The position numbers were made by a program, and so were the translations under genes. 64,000 nucleotides of DNA from Saprospiraceae bacterium (lineage in GTDB: Bacteria > Bacteroidota > Bacteroidia > Chitinophagales > Saprospiraceae), in assembly GCA_019187225.1 (NCBI GenBank), contig JABAQQ010000024.1, positions 62,001 to 126,000 on the forward strand, read 5' to 3'. A model generated the notes under the pieces. The model was not told where the DNA came from. It saw only the letters and a program-made list of their open reading frames with translations, and did not search any database. Of the stretch, positions 37,004 to 46,028 are shown in pieces (position 1 is the first letter of the stretch; each line of letters starts with the position of its first letter).

Positions 37004-38029
37004 TTATGCCCACACGGAGCACCCTTCCGTACAATTTTGGCAAATATCAATCTCCGACCGGCCTTTCAGGATCGCTTTTCTGAAATCATCATACGCGGGG
37101 GAATGCCAAAGTTCGCGGAAAGGCATTTTTTTCAAGTCGCCGAGACGGTGTTGTGCGTCTTTATCGAAACAGCAAGGCACCACGAGGCCGTCCCAGGTGA
37201 TGACGCAGGAATGCCAGAGTTTCCAGCAGTGGTTGTCGAGCGCGTGTTTCACTTCCCAATGGCCGTCGGCCATCCGGCGGTAACGGGCGTAGCGATCGTC
37301 GGTCGGGATGAGGGGATTTCCATTTTGATAATCATACACTTGCGCGGTTTTTAACTTCACCTCATCCACACCCGTTTCCCGTGCCAGCCGGTAAATATCT
37401 GGGATCTGATGTTCGTTGGGCCGGACGACCAGGAACTGAAAAACGATGTGCGGCCGGCGGCTTTTCAGGCGGCGTTTCCAGGCTACCACATTGCGCGCGC
37501 CCTGCAACACATTGTCAAGCGAACCGCCGATGCGATATTGCTGATATGTTTCCTGGGTGGTACCGTCTACCGAAATAATGAGCCGGTCGAGACCGCTTTC
37601 CACGGTGCGGCGGGCGTTGTCGTCGTTGAGAAAATGACCGTTGGTGCTGGTGATGGTGAATATCTTTTTGCGGTGGGCGTATTCCACCATATCGAGAAAT
37701 TGAGGGTTGATATAGGGTTCGCCCTGGAAATAAAAGATGAGGTAAAATAGGTCGCGGTGCAGTTCGTCCACCGTTTTGCGGAAAAAATCGCTTTTAAGAT
37801 TGCCGGCGGCGCGGCTGAACTGGCGCAAACCGCTGGGGCATTCGGGACAACGCAGGTTACAGGCCGTAGTCGGTTCTATGCTCACAGTCACGGGCATACC
37901 CCATTGCACGGGACGGCGCAACCATTTTGTCAAATAGTAAGAAGACAGCACTTGGGCGAAATTCCAGGCGCGGCGCAAGGTGAGTTTCGCAATAAAATTC
38001 AGGCTGTCGTTGAGATAAATTTTTATCAT
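37004..38029 (-). CDS. Radical SAM/SPASM domain protein
   Basis: A 341-residue radical SAM enzyme. The [4Fe-4S] cluster motif is CNLRCPEC (C57-x3-C61-x2-C64), followed by a TIM-barrel-like region (TITSTNGHFL, LDRLIISVDGTTQETY). The C-terminal SPASM domain has the cysteine set CWKLWHSC, VVPCCFD and CQNCTEGC for an auxiliary cluster. Such proteins modify peptides or act on sugars; no precursor peptide gene was found nearby, so the substrate is unknown. The start is set at the ATG at 38029; the longer frame to 38173 crosses the divergent promoter region and adds a low-complexity leader. Confidence 0.87.
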   Translation of the reverse strand: MIKIYLNDSLNFIAKLTLRRAWNFAQVLSSYYLTKWLRRPVQWGMPVTVSIEPTTACNLRCPECPSGLRQFSRAAGNLKSDFFRKTVDELHRDLFYLIFYFQGEPYINPQFLDMVEYAHRKKIFTITSTNGHFLNDDNARRTVESGLDRLIISVDGTTQETYQQYRIGGSLDNVLQGARNVVAWKRRLKSRRPHIVFQFLVVRPNEHQIPDIYRLARETGVDEVKLKTAQVYDYQNGNPLIPTDDRYARYRRMADGHWEVKHALDNHCWKLWHSCVITWDGLVVPCCFDKDAQHRLGDLKKMPFRELWHSPAYDDFRKAILKGRSEIDICQNCTEGCSVWA

Positions 38030-38161
38030 TGGCGCAAAGCGAGGGTAACACGCGGGCGAAATACGGGATATCGCTTTTGGGGAAGGCAAACAAGACCTGA
38101 TTTTAACATTTGCACACGCGGGCATTGAAAGTGCTGAAAAAACCCGCCGGGCAAAAAATAG

Positions 38162-38193
38162 TTTGCGACGCAATCAATAATGAAATACATTTC
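38162..38193 (+). promoter_or_regulatory. Bacteroidota-type promoter with dyad
   Basis: TTTG (38162-38165) and TACATTTC (38186-38193) are spaced by 20 bp, close to the consensus. The -7 region lies inside a near-perfect palindrome AATGAAATACATTTCATT. The ATG of the DUF3857 gene follows 35 bp later. Confidence 0.55.
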
Positions 38194-38227
38194 ATTGCGT
38201 TGTTTTTTTATTCAAAACCAAATATCT

Positions 38228-40198
38228 ATGCGTTACCTCACGCTATTGCTGACCATTTGCTGTTTTTCGCTCGCCGCTCAAGAATTGCCCATTAAATTCG
38301 GAAAGGTACCCAAAGAAGACCTCGATATGAAGGTTTATCTGCCCGATACTGCGGCGGCAGCCGTTGTGTTGTGCGACTTCGGTTCGTTGCGTTTCGAGTT
38401 CAAAGACAACGATCCTTTTACCAGCCTTACCCGCCTCAAACGGATCAAAATCCTGCGCCGGGCAGGTTTCGGGTACGGAGACGTTCATATTCCCTATTAT
38501 ACTTCTATGATGAAAATCAAAAGCCTGAGAGCCCAGGTTTTCGCGCCCGACGGTACGACGACGGAGGTGCCGAAAAAGGATATTTTTGAGGAGAGGATCA
38601 ACGACAAATGGTCGCTGTTGCGCTTCGCCTTTCCCAACCTGAGCGAAGGCTGCGTGATAGAGTACAGATACGAGTTGGAAACGGACTACATTTTCGAGTT
38701 GCCCGAATGGTATTTTCAAGGCGAAATCCCTGTGCGCTGGAGCGAATTGCGTTTGGTCACCCCCCTTTGGTATCAATATGTTACGATCACGAACGGGCGC
38801 CAGCCGGACATTGTCGAGACCGAGGAGGTGAAAGAAAATTTCATTCTTTCATCAGGCACAGGCAGCACAGCCAGCGGCACCGTCAATGCCATCTCTGCGC
38901 GCCTGGTCATGAAAGAAGTTCCGGCACTCAGGAAGGAGCAGTACATTACTACCATGGACGACTACTATGCCCGGATACGCTTTCAATTGAAGTCTATTCA
39001 ATACGACAACGGGGATCCTCAACCTATTATGAGTTCCTGGGCGCAGACAGCGACCAAACTCATGGAAGATGAAAGTTTTGGCGGCCAATTCACCAAAAAG
39101 TCGAAATACAAAAAAGCATGGGAAGCCGCCCAGCCATACGCGGCGGCGGCAGGTACGCCGGGGGAAAAAATCGAAACGCTCTACTGGTTCGTGCAAAAAA
39201 GCATAGAATGCGAAGGAGGATACCCGACCTACTTCGCCCGCAAAAACCTCGACGATCTGTTCGAGAAAAAAAGTGCCAGTGCCTCCGAGATGAACCTGCT
39301 GCTCATCGCGCTCCTGCGCGAAGCGGGTGTACAAGCCCACCCTGTGCTCATCAGCACCCGCGACCACGGGCAACCGCTGCCGGAGTATCCCGTCATGGAC
39401 CAATTCAACCACGTCCTGGCTCTGGCCGAGAACGGCGACAAAACCGTGCTGCTCGACGCTGGAAACTCCTTCCGCCCGCCGGGGATGATAGCCATCAACT
39501 CGCTCAACCGCAAGGGATGGAAAGTGCATGCTGCCAGGCCGGAATGGGTTCCGCTTGCGCCGCTCGCCGCTTCGGAGACTTATTATGGCGTGTTTGAGTT
39601 GGATGAAGAGGGCGCTTTGAAGGGAAAAATCCATACGACGGAAGAGGGATACAGCGCCATGGAGCGAAGAAGTGATTACCATGCAAAACCGCCCGCGGAG
39701 TATTGGAAAACGGAATTGCAAAAGCGCTATCCCGATGCCGCATTAGATTCCATATCGGTGGAAAACAAGGACGAAATCGATGAACCGCTGCGCGAGAAAC
39801 TGGATTGCGCCATACCCGGTTACGCTCAGACTTCGGGCGACTTCATTTATTTCAATCCGACCTTTAGCAGCAAATATTTTGACAATCAATTCAAACTTGA
39901 ACGCCGTATCTACCCCGTGGACATAGCCCATCCCTTCAAAGAACGCATTGTGTGCGATGTGACTGTGCCGCCCGGCTACCATGTGGAATCGCTGCCCGAA
40001 TCCGTCCGACTCAGCCTGCCCAACAACGGCGGGCGTTTCCAATACCTCATTGATCATAAAGAAGGTAAAATAACCCTCAATGCAATCGTTCACGTCACCC
40101 AGCTTCATTTCGAACCCGAAGAATACGACACTTTGCGCACCTTCTTCGGGATGGTAGCCGAGAAATACGGCGCCCTGGCTGTACTCCGGAAGGATTGA
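38228..40198 (+). CDS. DUF3857/transglutaminase-like protein lacking the catalytic Cys
   Basis: A 656-residue exported protein. The ATG at 38228 gives a signal peptide MRYLTLLLTICCFSLAAQ. Residues about 20-230 are DUF3857; residues about 265-420 are a transglutaminase-like fold; a beta-rich tail follows. In the paralogue directly downstream the active-site segment reads KYGDCKALSNFMKALL. Here the aligned segment is KSASASEMNLLLIALL, so the Cys is replaced by Ala, while the His (QFNHVLAL) and Asp (LLDAGNS) positions remain recognisable. It is probably a non-catalytic, binding or structural homologue. The two genes are tandem and may be co-transcribed. Biological role unknown. Confidence 0.82.
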   Translation: MRYLTLLLTICCFSLAAQELPIKFGKVPKEDLDMKVYLPDTAAAAVVLCDFGSLRFEFKDNDPFTSLTRLKRIKILRRAGFGYGDVHIPYYTSMMKIKSLRAQVFAPDGTTTEVPKKDIFEERINDKWSLLRFAFPNLSEGCVIEYRYELETDYIFELPEWYFQGEIPVRWSELRLVTPLWYQYVTITNGRQPDIVETEEVKENFILSSGTGSTASGTVNAISARLVMKEVPALRKEQYITTMDDYYARIRFQLKSIQYDNGDPQPIMSSWAQTATKLMEDESFGGQFTKKSKYKKAWEAAQPYAAAAGTPGEKIETLYWFVQKSIECEGGYPTYFARKNLDDLFEKKSASASEMNLLLIALLREAGVQAHPVLISTRDHGQPLPEYPVMDQFNHVLALAENGDKTVLLDAGNSFRPPGMIAINSLNRKGWKVHAARPEWVPLAPLAASETYYGVFELDEEGALKGKIHTTEEGYSAMERRSDYHAKPPAEYWKTELQKRYPDAALDSISVENKDEIDEPLREKLDCAIPGYAQTSGDFIYFNPTFSSKYFDNQFKLERRIYPVDIAHPFKERIVCDVTVPPGYHVESLPESVRLSLPNNGGRFQYLIDHKEGKITLNAIVHVTQLHFEPEEYDTLRTFFGMVAEKYGALAVLRKD

Positions 40199-40326
40199 CC
40201 TGTTTTATCGTCGTTTGAAAGTGGTTTGGATGGTTTGAGTTGTTGAAATTGTTGGTAGCCAAGTCTTTTAAACGCGACTTCCGTTCAAAACCACTTTGCC
40301 CTGACTATATACAACCTGTTATTGCG

Positions 40327-42213
40327 ATGCGTTTATTGTTTTTTTCCCTGCTCCCTTTGTTGGCACTTGCTCAAAACGAGCCATCTTACAACGCCGGACT
40401 TATTCCCGCCAATTTGATGGAAAATGCGGATGCGGTCGTGCGTTCGCAAGAAATCACCCTCGATGTATCGGCGCCGGATGAAGCGGTATTCAAAGAAAAA
40501 CGCGCGGTCACCCTGCTCAACAACAAAAGTCATTACAATGAATTGAGACTATATTACGATAGTTTCAACAAAATCGGCAGGATACGCGGCCACCTCTACG
40601 ATGCCGACGGGAATTTTATACGGGATGCAGAAAAAAAGGAAATTGAAGACCGCAGCGCCATCAACGGTTTCTCTATTTATGAAGACGACCGCATGCGCAT
40701 CCTCCACGTGAACCACGATCGTTACCCTTACACCGTCGTGTTTGAATATGAGATCAAATACCGTGATTTGCTGGGGTACGATGACTGGGATATTCAACAA
40801 TTCGGCACAGCCGTGGAAAGAGCAAGACTTGCGGTGACCCTGCCCTCAGAGATTAAACTATATCACAAATCCCTGAATATCAAACTGAAACCGGTCGTTA
40901 CGCCGGACAAAGGAAAGACCCGATACGAGTGGGAAGTCGAAAACCTGCCCGCTGTCAAACAAGAACCCTACGCTCCCTCCGCTTATGAGATATTGCCACA
41001 GGTGTTGCTGTCGCCTTCGGTATTTAAAGCCGACGGCTATACCGGAAGCATGGCTTCGTGGAAGGAGTTCGGCCAATTTCAGTATGAATTGGCGAAAGGC
41101 CGCGACGAGCTATCGCCCGCCCTCAAAGCCAAAGTTCGGGAACTCACTGCCGATTCAAAAACCGGATCCGAAAAAATCGCCGCGCTTTATCGCTATTTGC
41201 AGGAAAACACGCGCTACGTCAGCATTCAACTCGGCATCGGCGGCTGGCAGCCGTTTGACGCACAGTATGTTGAAAAAAATAAATACGGCGACTGCAAGGC
41301 GCTCAGCAACTTCATGAAAGCCCTGCTGAAAGAAGCCGGTATCAATTCCTGCCCGGCTATCGTCAAAGCCGGAGATTCGTTTTACGATATTTCGGAGGAC
41401 TTCACTACTTCCGCATTCAACCACGTCATCCTCTATATTCCCTCGGAAGAAACCTGGCTCGAATGCACCAGCGACGATTTTCCACCCAATTATCTCGGCA
41501 ATTTTACCGCAGGCCGGAAAGTGCTGCTCGTCACCGAGCAAGGCGGTAAAATTGCCAGCACCCCCGCGCTTTCCGCCGCCGCAAATACTGCTGACAACCA
41601 CACGGAAATTGTTGTGACACCCGACGGAAAAGCGGCGATCAGGGTGCGTTCCAACCTGAGTGGCGCGTTGCACGAGTGGTATCGCTACATGGCGAACAAC
41701 CTTCCTCCGGAGGAATTGAATAAAAAAATGCAGGAGCAAAACCCGATTCCGCAGGCGTATTTCACCCAACTTCAGGTGCAGCCGTTCAAAGAAACCCCCG
41801 GCGTGCGGATCGAGTATGCAATGGATGTGCCGCAGTTCGGCAGCAAGGCCGGCAAACGCCTGTTTCTGCCCATCAATCCGGTGAATGCTTTTCGCGATGT
41901 GCCGCCAGCCAACGACAAACGCATCCATCCGGTGGAAGTGAAAAACGGTTATGTAGAGCAGGACACCATCATTCTGCATTTGCCGGAGGGTTATTCGGTA
42001 GAAAGTATTCCGGCTGAAAATACGACGCTGACGAACGAATTTGGCGCCTATTCCATGCAGATCGTTCGCCGGGAAAAGACCCTTCAGTTGGTGCGGCGTT
42101 TGGAAATCAACCCCATCCGCATGCCTGCCGGGCGTTACGGCGAGTGGCGCAACTTCTGCCGGGATATTGCCAAAGCCGATGCGATGAAAGTCGTATTGAT
42201 ACAGAAAGCATAA
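40327..42213 (+). CDS. DUF3857/transglutaminase-like exported protein
   Basis: A 628-residue periplasmic or outer-membrane-associated protein. The signal peptide MRLLFFSLLPLLALAQ begins at the ATG at 40327; 29 extra codons upstream are unlikely. DUF3857 occupies residues about 25-230 and the transglutaminase-like domain about 265-420. The catalytic triad is present: Cys in KYGDCKALSNF, His in FNHVILYIP and Asp in LECTSDDFPPNYLG. The enzyme may cross-link or cleave peptide-like bonds; no substrate is established for this family. It is a tandem paralogue of 38228-40198, which has lost the Cys. Confidence 0.88.
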   Translation: MRLLFFSLLPLLALAQNEPSYNAGLIPANLMENADAVVRSQEITLDVSAPDEAVFKEKRAVTLLNNKSHYNELRLYYDSFNKIGRIRGHLYDADGNFIRDAEKKEIEDRSAINGFSIYEDDRMRILHVNHDRYPYTVVFEYEIKYRDLLGYDDWDIQQFGTAVERARLAVTLPSEIKLYHKSLNIKLKPVVTPDKGKTRYEWEVENLPAVKQEPYAPSAYEILPQVLLSPSVFKADGYTGSMASWKEFGQFQYELAKGRDELSPALKAKVRELTADSKTGSEKIAALYRYLQENTRYVSIQLGIGGWQPFDAQYVEKNKYGDCKALSNFMKALLKEAGINSCPAIVKAGDSFYDISEDFTTSAFNHVILYIPSEETWLECTSDDFPPNYLGNFTAGRKVLLVTEQGGKIASTPALSAAANTADNHTEIVVTPDGKAAIRVRSNLSGALHEWYRYMANNLPPEELNKKMQEQNPIPQAYFTQLQVQPFKETPGVRIEYAMDVPQFGSKAGKRLFLPINPVNAFRDVPPANDKRIHPVEVKNGYVEQDTIILHLPEGYSVESIPAENTTLTNEFGAYSMQIVRREKTLQLVRRLEINPIRMPAGRYGEWRNFCRDIAKADAMKVVLIQKA

Positions 42214-42252
42214 GCCTTACCTTTGCCCGGTTTTTTCCAAAATCAAGTTCAC

Positions 42253-42759
42253 ATGACCAACGAAACAAAACCCGGCAAAGGCAAGAACCGCGAGACCATG
42301 CTGCTGATCATCGTAGCAGTTTTTGGCATCGCAGGTTTGATCGCACTGCAATTCTCCCGCAAAGAACCGGCCCGGCGTTCGGGCGACAAATCGCTCGTAC
42401 AGGCGGCAAATGAGGCCGCCAATGCCGATGCACAGGCGTCGGCGCCCATTCAAAAAATTCCCGGCGAACTGTTGCGCACCAGCGAGTACCCGGAGGCGGG
42501 CCGGCCTTTCAAATTTTATATGGTCAAGTACAGCCAGGGACCCGAATACACGCTCGACTTCGGCGATGGCTCGCCCCGCAAACCCTTTTTGGACGGTTCG
42601 GTGCAACATACCTTTAAAAAACACGGCCCCTGCGTGGTCACGCTGTATGCCCGTTACGAAGGCCAGGAAGTAGCGCTCGATACCCTGCGCAAGATCGTGG
42701 CGCGGGTGAAAGAGGATGCGTTGGTGAACCCGAAAGGGCAACCGATCATTGACTTCTAA
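42253..42759 (+). CDS. Membrane-anchored PKD-like domain protein
   Basis: A 168-residue protein beginning at the ATG at 42253. After a basic head (NETKPGKGKNRE) comes one hydrophobic anchor (TMLLIIVAVFGIAGLIALQF, residues about 15-34). A PKD-like beta-sandwich lies at about residues 85-150, with DFGDGSPRKPFLDGS then HTFKKHGPCVVTLYARY, where FGDGS and the H-x-Y/F-x3-G pattern are typical. The PKD domain should face the periplasm and mediate protein or glycan contacts. It is followed by the large inverted minisatellite. Confidence 0.8.
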   Translation: MTNETKPGKGKNRETMLLIIVAVFGIAGLIALQFSRKEPARRSGDKSLVQAANEAANADAQASAPIQKIPGELLRTSEYPEAGRPFKFYMVKYSQGPEYTLDFGDGSPRKPFLDGSVQHTFKKHGPCVVTLYARYEGQEVALDTLRKIVARVKEDALVNPKGQPIIDF

Positions 42760-42767
42760 GTAACCGG

Positions 42768-43118
42768 ACGTTGGACTTTGGACGTTGGACTTATTGACGT
42801 TGGACTTTGGACGTTGGACGTTGGACTTATTGACGTTGGACTTTTAGATGTTGGACGTTGAAAAACGAATGATCAAGTCTGATGGCCAACGTCCAAAGTC
42901 CAATGTCCAACGTCAAAAAGTCCAAAGTCCAACGTCCAAAGTCCAACGTCCAATGTCCAACGTCCAATGTCCAAAGTCCAACGTCCAACGTCAAAAAGTC
43001 CAACGTCCAAAGTCCAACGTCCAAAGTCCAACGTCCAACGTCAAAAAGTCCAACGTCCAAAGTCCAACGTCCAACGTCCAATGTCCAACGTCCAACGTCA
43101 AAAAGTCCAATGTCCGGC
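42768..43118. repeat. Inverted minisatellite of GTTGGAC / GTCCAAC words
   Basis: From 42768 to about 42855 the sequence is built of words such as GACGTTGGACTTTGGACGTT on the plus strand. After a 30-bp centre (about 42856-42885) the reverse complements of the same words (GTCCAACGTCCAAAGTCC) run on to about 43118. The two arms, roughly 85 and 235 bp, can fold into a long imperfect hairpin. Open frames inside encode only SNVQ/LDVG repeats and are artefacts. It lies between two plus-strand genes. A short relative sits at 54783-54845. Confidence 0.9.
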
Positions 43119-43230
43119 TCCCTGAACTTTATTTTTTTAACGAAAATTTGGCGGCAATACCCTTTTGAGTAGTTTTGTCGCAATCAGAGAACACATACAG
43201 CATCCATCGCACACACTAACTCAGAACGGA

Positions 43231-44250
43231 ATGAAGAAAATCGGAATTCTGCACGGCAAGGAAACTTCCTTTCCGGAAGCCTTCGTCGCCCGCGTCAACT
43301 CGAAAAACGTTAAAGGCATACACGCCGAACCCACCCTGGTGGACGAACTCGTACAAGGCAACCCCACCCCTTATGCGGTGATGATTGACCGCATCAGCCA
43401 GGATGTGCCATTCTACCGCGCCTACCTGAAAAACGCCGCCCTGAATGGCACGGCAGTGCTCAACAACCCTTTTTGGTGGAGTGCCGACGAAAAGTTTTTC
43501 AACAACTGCCTGTCCACCAAGATCGGCGTGCCGGTGCCGCGCACCATCCTGTTGCCCTCCAAACAAATGCCGCCCGACACCAGCGCGCAGAGTTTTCGCA
43601 ACATGAAGTACCCGCTCGACTGGGAAAAAATGATCGACTACCTCGGCGGATTCCCGCTTTTCATGAAGCCACACGCCGGCGGCGGCTGGAAGAACGTGTA
43701 TAAAGTGAATAATTTCGATGAGTTTTTCCGCGATTACAACGAAACCAATACGCTCGTGATGCTCCTGCAGGAAGCCATTGACTTCGACGCCTATTTCCGC
43801 TGCTACTGCCTGGGCGGCAAATTCGTCCGCATCATGGACTATGAACCGCGCAACCCGCATCACCTTCGCTACGTGGCCGACCATAAAATATCGAAAGCCC
43901 TGCGCGAGCAAATGCACGATCTCGTGTTGCGCATCAACCACGCCCTCGGCTACGATTTCAACACGGTGGAATTCGCCATCCGCGACGGCATTCCCTATGC
44001 CATTGACTTTTGCAACCCGGCACCCGACGCCGATGTGGCTTCAGTGGGCGAAGAGAACTTCGAATGGGTGGTGGAAAACGCCGCCAATATGGCCATCGAG
44101 CGCGCGCTCGCTCATAAAGAAGGCGGCAACAACCTGACCTGGGGCACTTTCATCCACGATTCCGTGGCGGATAAAATGCCTTCCACACCCGGAGGCGGAA
44201 GCGCCGCACCAAAGAAAGCGAGCGGCAAAGCATCCAAAGCGAAAAAATAA
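43231..44250 (+). CDS. ATP-grasp (RimK/glutathione synthetase-like) protein
   Basis: A 339-residue cytoplasmic enzyme. The start is the ATG at 43231 (MKKIGILHGKETSFPEAF); the frame upstream passes through the minisatellite edge. ATP-grasp features: a central GFPLFMKPHAGGGWKNVYKV nucleotide loop, LVMLLQEAIDFDAYFRCYC, and a metal-binding end YDFNTVEFAIRDGIPYAIDF with N-x-E-type acidic residues. It should ligate a carboxylate to an amine using ATP; the substrate is unknown. The last ~20 residues form a basic Lys/Ala/Ser tail (KKASGKASKAKK), unusual for the family and perhaps nucleic-acid or membrane associated. A strong terminator follows. Confidence 0.82.
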   Translation: MKKIGILHGKETSFPEAFVARVNSKNVKGIHAEPTLVDELVQGNPTPYAVMIDRISQDVPFYRAYLKNAALNGTAVLNNPFWWSADEKFFNNCLSTKIGVPVPRTILLPSKQMPPDTSAQSFRNMKYPLDWEKMIDYLGGFPLFMKPHAGGGWKNVYKVNNFDEFFRDYNETNTLVMLLQEAIDFDAYFRCYCLGGKFVRIMDYEPRNPHHLRYVADHKISKALREQMHDLVLRINHALGYDFNTVEFAIRDGIPYAIDFCNPAPDADVASVGEENFEWVVENAANMAIERALAHKEGGNNLTWGTFIHDSVADKMPSTPGGGSAAPKKASGKASKAKK

Positions 44251-44279
44251 AAAGCCGGTTTTAAACGCCAAAAAAGGAC

Positions 44280-44326
44280 GAAAGCCTGCCCGCGAACGAT
44301 TCGCGCGGCGGGCTTTCTTTTTTGGG
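44280..44326 (+). terminator. Terminator after the ATP-grasp gene
   Basis: A GC-rich hairpin, GAAAGCCTGCCCGCG (44280-44294) against CGCGCGGCGGGCTTTC, is followed by a T6 run at 44318-44323, about 30 bp after the stop codon. The rest of the gap to 44642 shows no gene and no clear promoter. Confidence 0.8.
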
Positions 44327-44642
44327 AAAATTTTTTTGAAAAAAAATGCCTGCGGGCGCCTTCTGCTGTTCACGGAAGTAAAAGAAAGAGCATAAACCGG
44401 CATTTTCCCCAAAAAAAGTTCTTTGACAAATCCGGACATTTCATCGCTTCGTAAGTGTGTTTTTGATACCCTTTCAAGTCTAAAATCCACGACCCGCAAA
44501 AAATTTTTTCCCAAAAATCCGGACTGCGCAAATTTTTGGCATCCCGTTTGACTATACCCTGTCATGCGCCGAAAAATAATCAAAAGCGCCGTTTAATCGA
44601 AAAGCATCTACCAATCATCTCACAAACCACAACCTGAGCATC

Positions 44643-45302
44643 ATGAAAAAGACCACCGCAATTCCGACCATCCTGATAGCGCTCGCCAGCCTCTTCGCCA
44701 TCCAAGTGAATGCGCAAGACTCCACGACGTTCCAGGATTTTCTGGCTCAGTTCCCAACCGCCTCCTTGCCCTACAACTTCAGCACTGAAGAACTGCAAAG
44801 CCAACTCCAAACCCGCACGGCTGCCAAAGCCAAGCGCCTCGGCTGGGAATACTACCAGTTCCTCCCCGAACTCGAGCGCAGCGCCCAATTCAGCAGCATG
44901 CCCGTGTACCCGGAACCGGTTGCCAAATTTGAAACGGAAAACAACATCGCCGTTCTTTACAATATCGCCCGTGGCCTGAGCCGTGGAACCAAAACCTACA
45001 GCATCACCATCTTCGACAAAGAAGGCAACTACATCGGCACGCACTTCGTAGCAGGCGTAAATCCCAATACGATCACCGTAGCGACCATCGCCGAAAATCT
45101 GAATGCTACCGTTAAGGAATACAAAGTCAACTGGGCCAGCGACTTCCGCACCAAAGGCACACAAGACAATCAGGTCATCGGCCTCGAACTGACGGAATCG
45201 CAAATGCTCGATCTCGTCGCTCCCGGCAATCCCGATCAGATCGAATGGACCAATACCAACACGGTACAGGATACTACGGCTGATCTGGCTAAAATGAAAT
45301 GA
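44643..45302 (+). CDS. Secreted protein of unknown function
   Basis: A 219-residue exported protein with the signal peptide MKKTTAIPTILIALASLFA ending at NAQ. The mature part is hydrophilic and compact, with no cysteine, no repeats and no T9SS sorting domain. Blocks that might help a search are LGWEYYQFLPELERSAQFS and TYSITIFDKEGNYIGTHFVA. No family was recognised. It is an isolated single gene, flanked by a 390-bp upstream gap and a good terminator 37 bp downstream, so it is probably transcribed alone. Confidence 0.75.
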   Translation: MKKTTAIPTILIALASLFAIQVNAQDSTTFQDFLAQFPTASLPYNFSTEELQSQLQTRTAAKAKRLGWEYYQFLPELERSAQFSSMPVYPEPVAKFETENNIAVLYNIARGLSRGTKTYSITIFDKEGNYIGTHFVAGVNPNTITVATIAENLNATVKEYKVNWASDFRTKGTQDNQVIGLELTESQMLDLVAPGNPDQIEWTNTNTVQDTTADLAKMK

Positions 45303-45339
45303 CTCCCAACCGAAGAAATTAAAAACTGAATATTTTACG

Positions 45340-45376
45340 AGAGCCATCCGATCCATTTCGGGTGGCTCTTTTTGTT
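45340..45376 (+). terminator. Terminator of the secreted-protein gene
   Basis: AGAGCCATCCG (45340-45350) pairs with CGGGTGGCTCT (45359-45369) and is followed by TTTTTG. It ends the plus-strand transcript of the gene at 44643-45302. Confidence 0.8.
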
Positions 45377-45382
45377 TCCGGC

Positions 45383-45420
45383 AAAAAAAACCCGGCTGCG
45401 ACTTTTCACAACCGGGGTTC
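45383..45420 (-). terminator. Minus-strand terminator without a recognised gene
   Basis: Read on the minus strand, AACCCCGGTTGTG and CGCAGCCGGGTT form a stem followed by a run of eight T (A8 at 45383-45390 on the plus strand). It faces the plus-strand terminator at 45340 back to back and implies a transcript arriving from the right, where no minus-strand protein gene exists. Confidence 0.65.
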
Positions 45421-45630
45421 TCGCCTATGAAGCATAAGACATCTGAACCGTAGGGATGCGGTTAGCCGGGGGTGTTTTCCGGGAAACGGGGAAGATACGT
45501 TGCGGCACCGGCAGGCAGCAGAGGCTTCTGCCGGCATCTGGGAATGCTCAAACCCTGTTGTGCCGAATCCTTTCGATCCGGACGAACGACGCGGGGATCA
45601 CTGCCGGAGTGTACCGCAGTATCGGACAAA
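45383..45630 (-). ncRNA. Candidate non-coding RNA, class unknown
   Basis: The orphan minus-strand terminator at 45383-45420 implies a transcript from 45.6 kb leftwards. The region is GC-rich and structured, for example CCGGCAG/CTGCCGG around 45508-45534, in contrast to the AT-rich DNA upstream. A -7-like TATTTTTTG is seen on the minus strand near 45627-45635, though its spacing is not perfect. No protein frame with a plausible start is convincing. I looked for the conserved cores of RNase P RNA, SRP RNA and tmRNA and did not find them. The length would be about 240 nt. Boundaries are approximate. Confidence 0.35.
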
Positions 45631-45639
45631 AAATATGTT

Positions 45640-46028
45640 TAAAGGAAAAACATGGCGCAACAGAGCGCAACAATGGCGAAGAAAGCGCCGCGAAATACGA
45701 TGAAATCCTGCTCATGGGATGACGGGATATGCAGTGAGTAATCGGATATCATTGGTAAAGGGATTAAAATGAATGCCGACAAAAGTAGGTCTTTCCTTTT
45801 TGTCTCCAACGGGGAACGACCTCTTTTCTCAAAAATGTCGCCTTTTTGTCTTTTTAACACTTGGCCCAATTTCTGCTAAACCATCGCTTTTTAACAAATT
45901 TGTCCGACCGGGCACTTTTCACATACTTCGTTTGCCGGGTTGACGTTAATACAACACTTTCCCCAGCGAAACCATATCTCCCCCCGTAACGGAACATCAT
46001 CTAATCACACGAACCACTGACCGACTTT
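45640..46028. other. Intergenic region upstream of the response regulator
   Basis: About 390 bp with no convincing gene. TTTG occurs at 45909-45912 and again at 45932-45935, but no well-spaced TAnnTTTG follows. The promoter of the response regulator should lie here. Confidence 0.4.

Noticed and set aside
42827-43183. Open frames encoding SNVQ or LDVG repeats, and a first impression of a CRISPR-like array
   Set aside because: The frames are translations of the inverted minisatellite. There are no unique spacers between repeats and no cas genes, so it is not a CRISPR.
45421-45545. Cobalamin riboswitch on either strand
   Set aside because: Short similarity around CCGCAAC-type words only; the B12-box and the downstream core are absent.
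45456-45722. 88-codon plus-strand frame and its minus-strand counterparts
   Set aside because: No plausible start context, family or signal; an RNA gene on the minus strand explains the region better.
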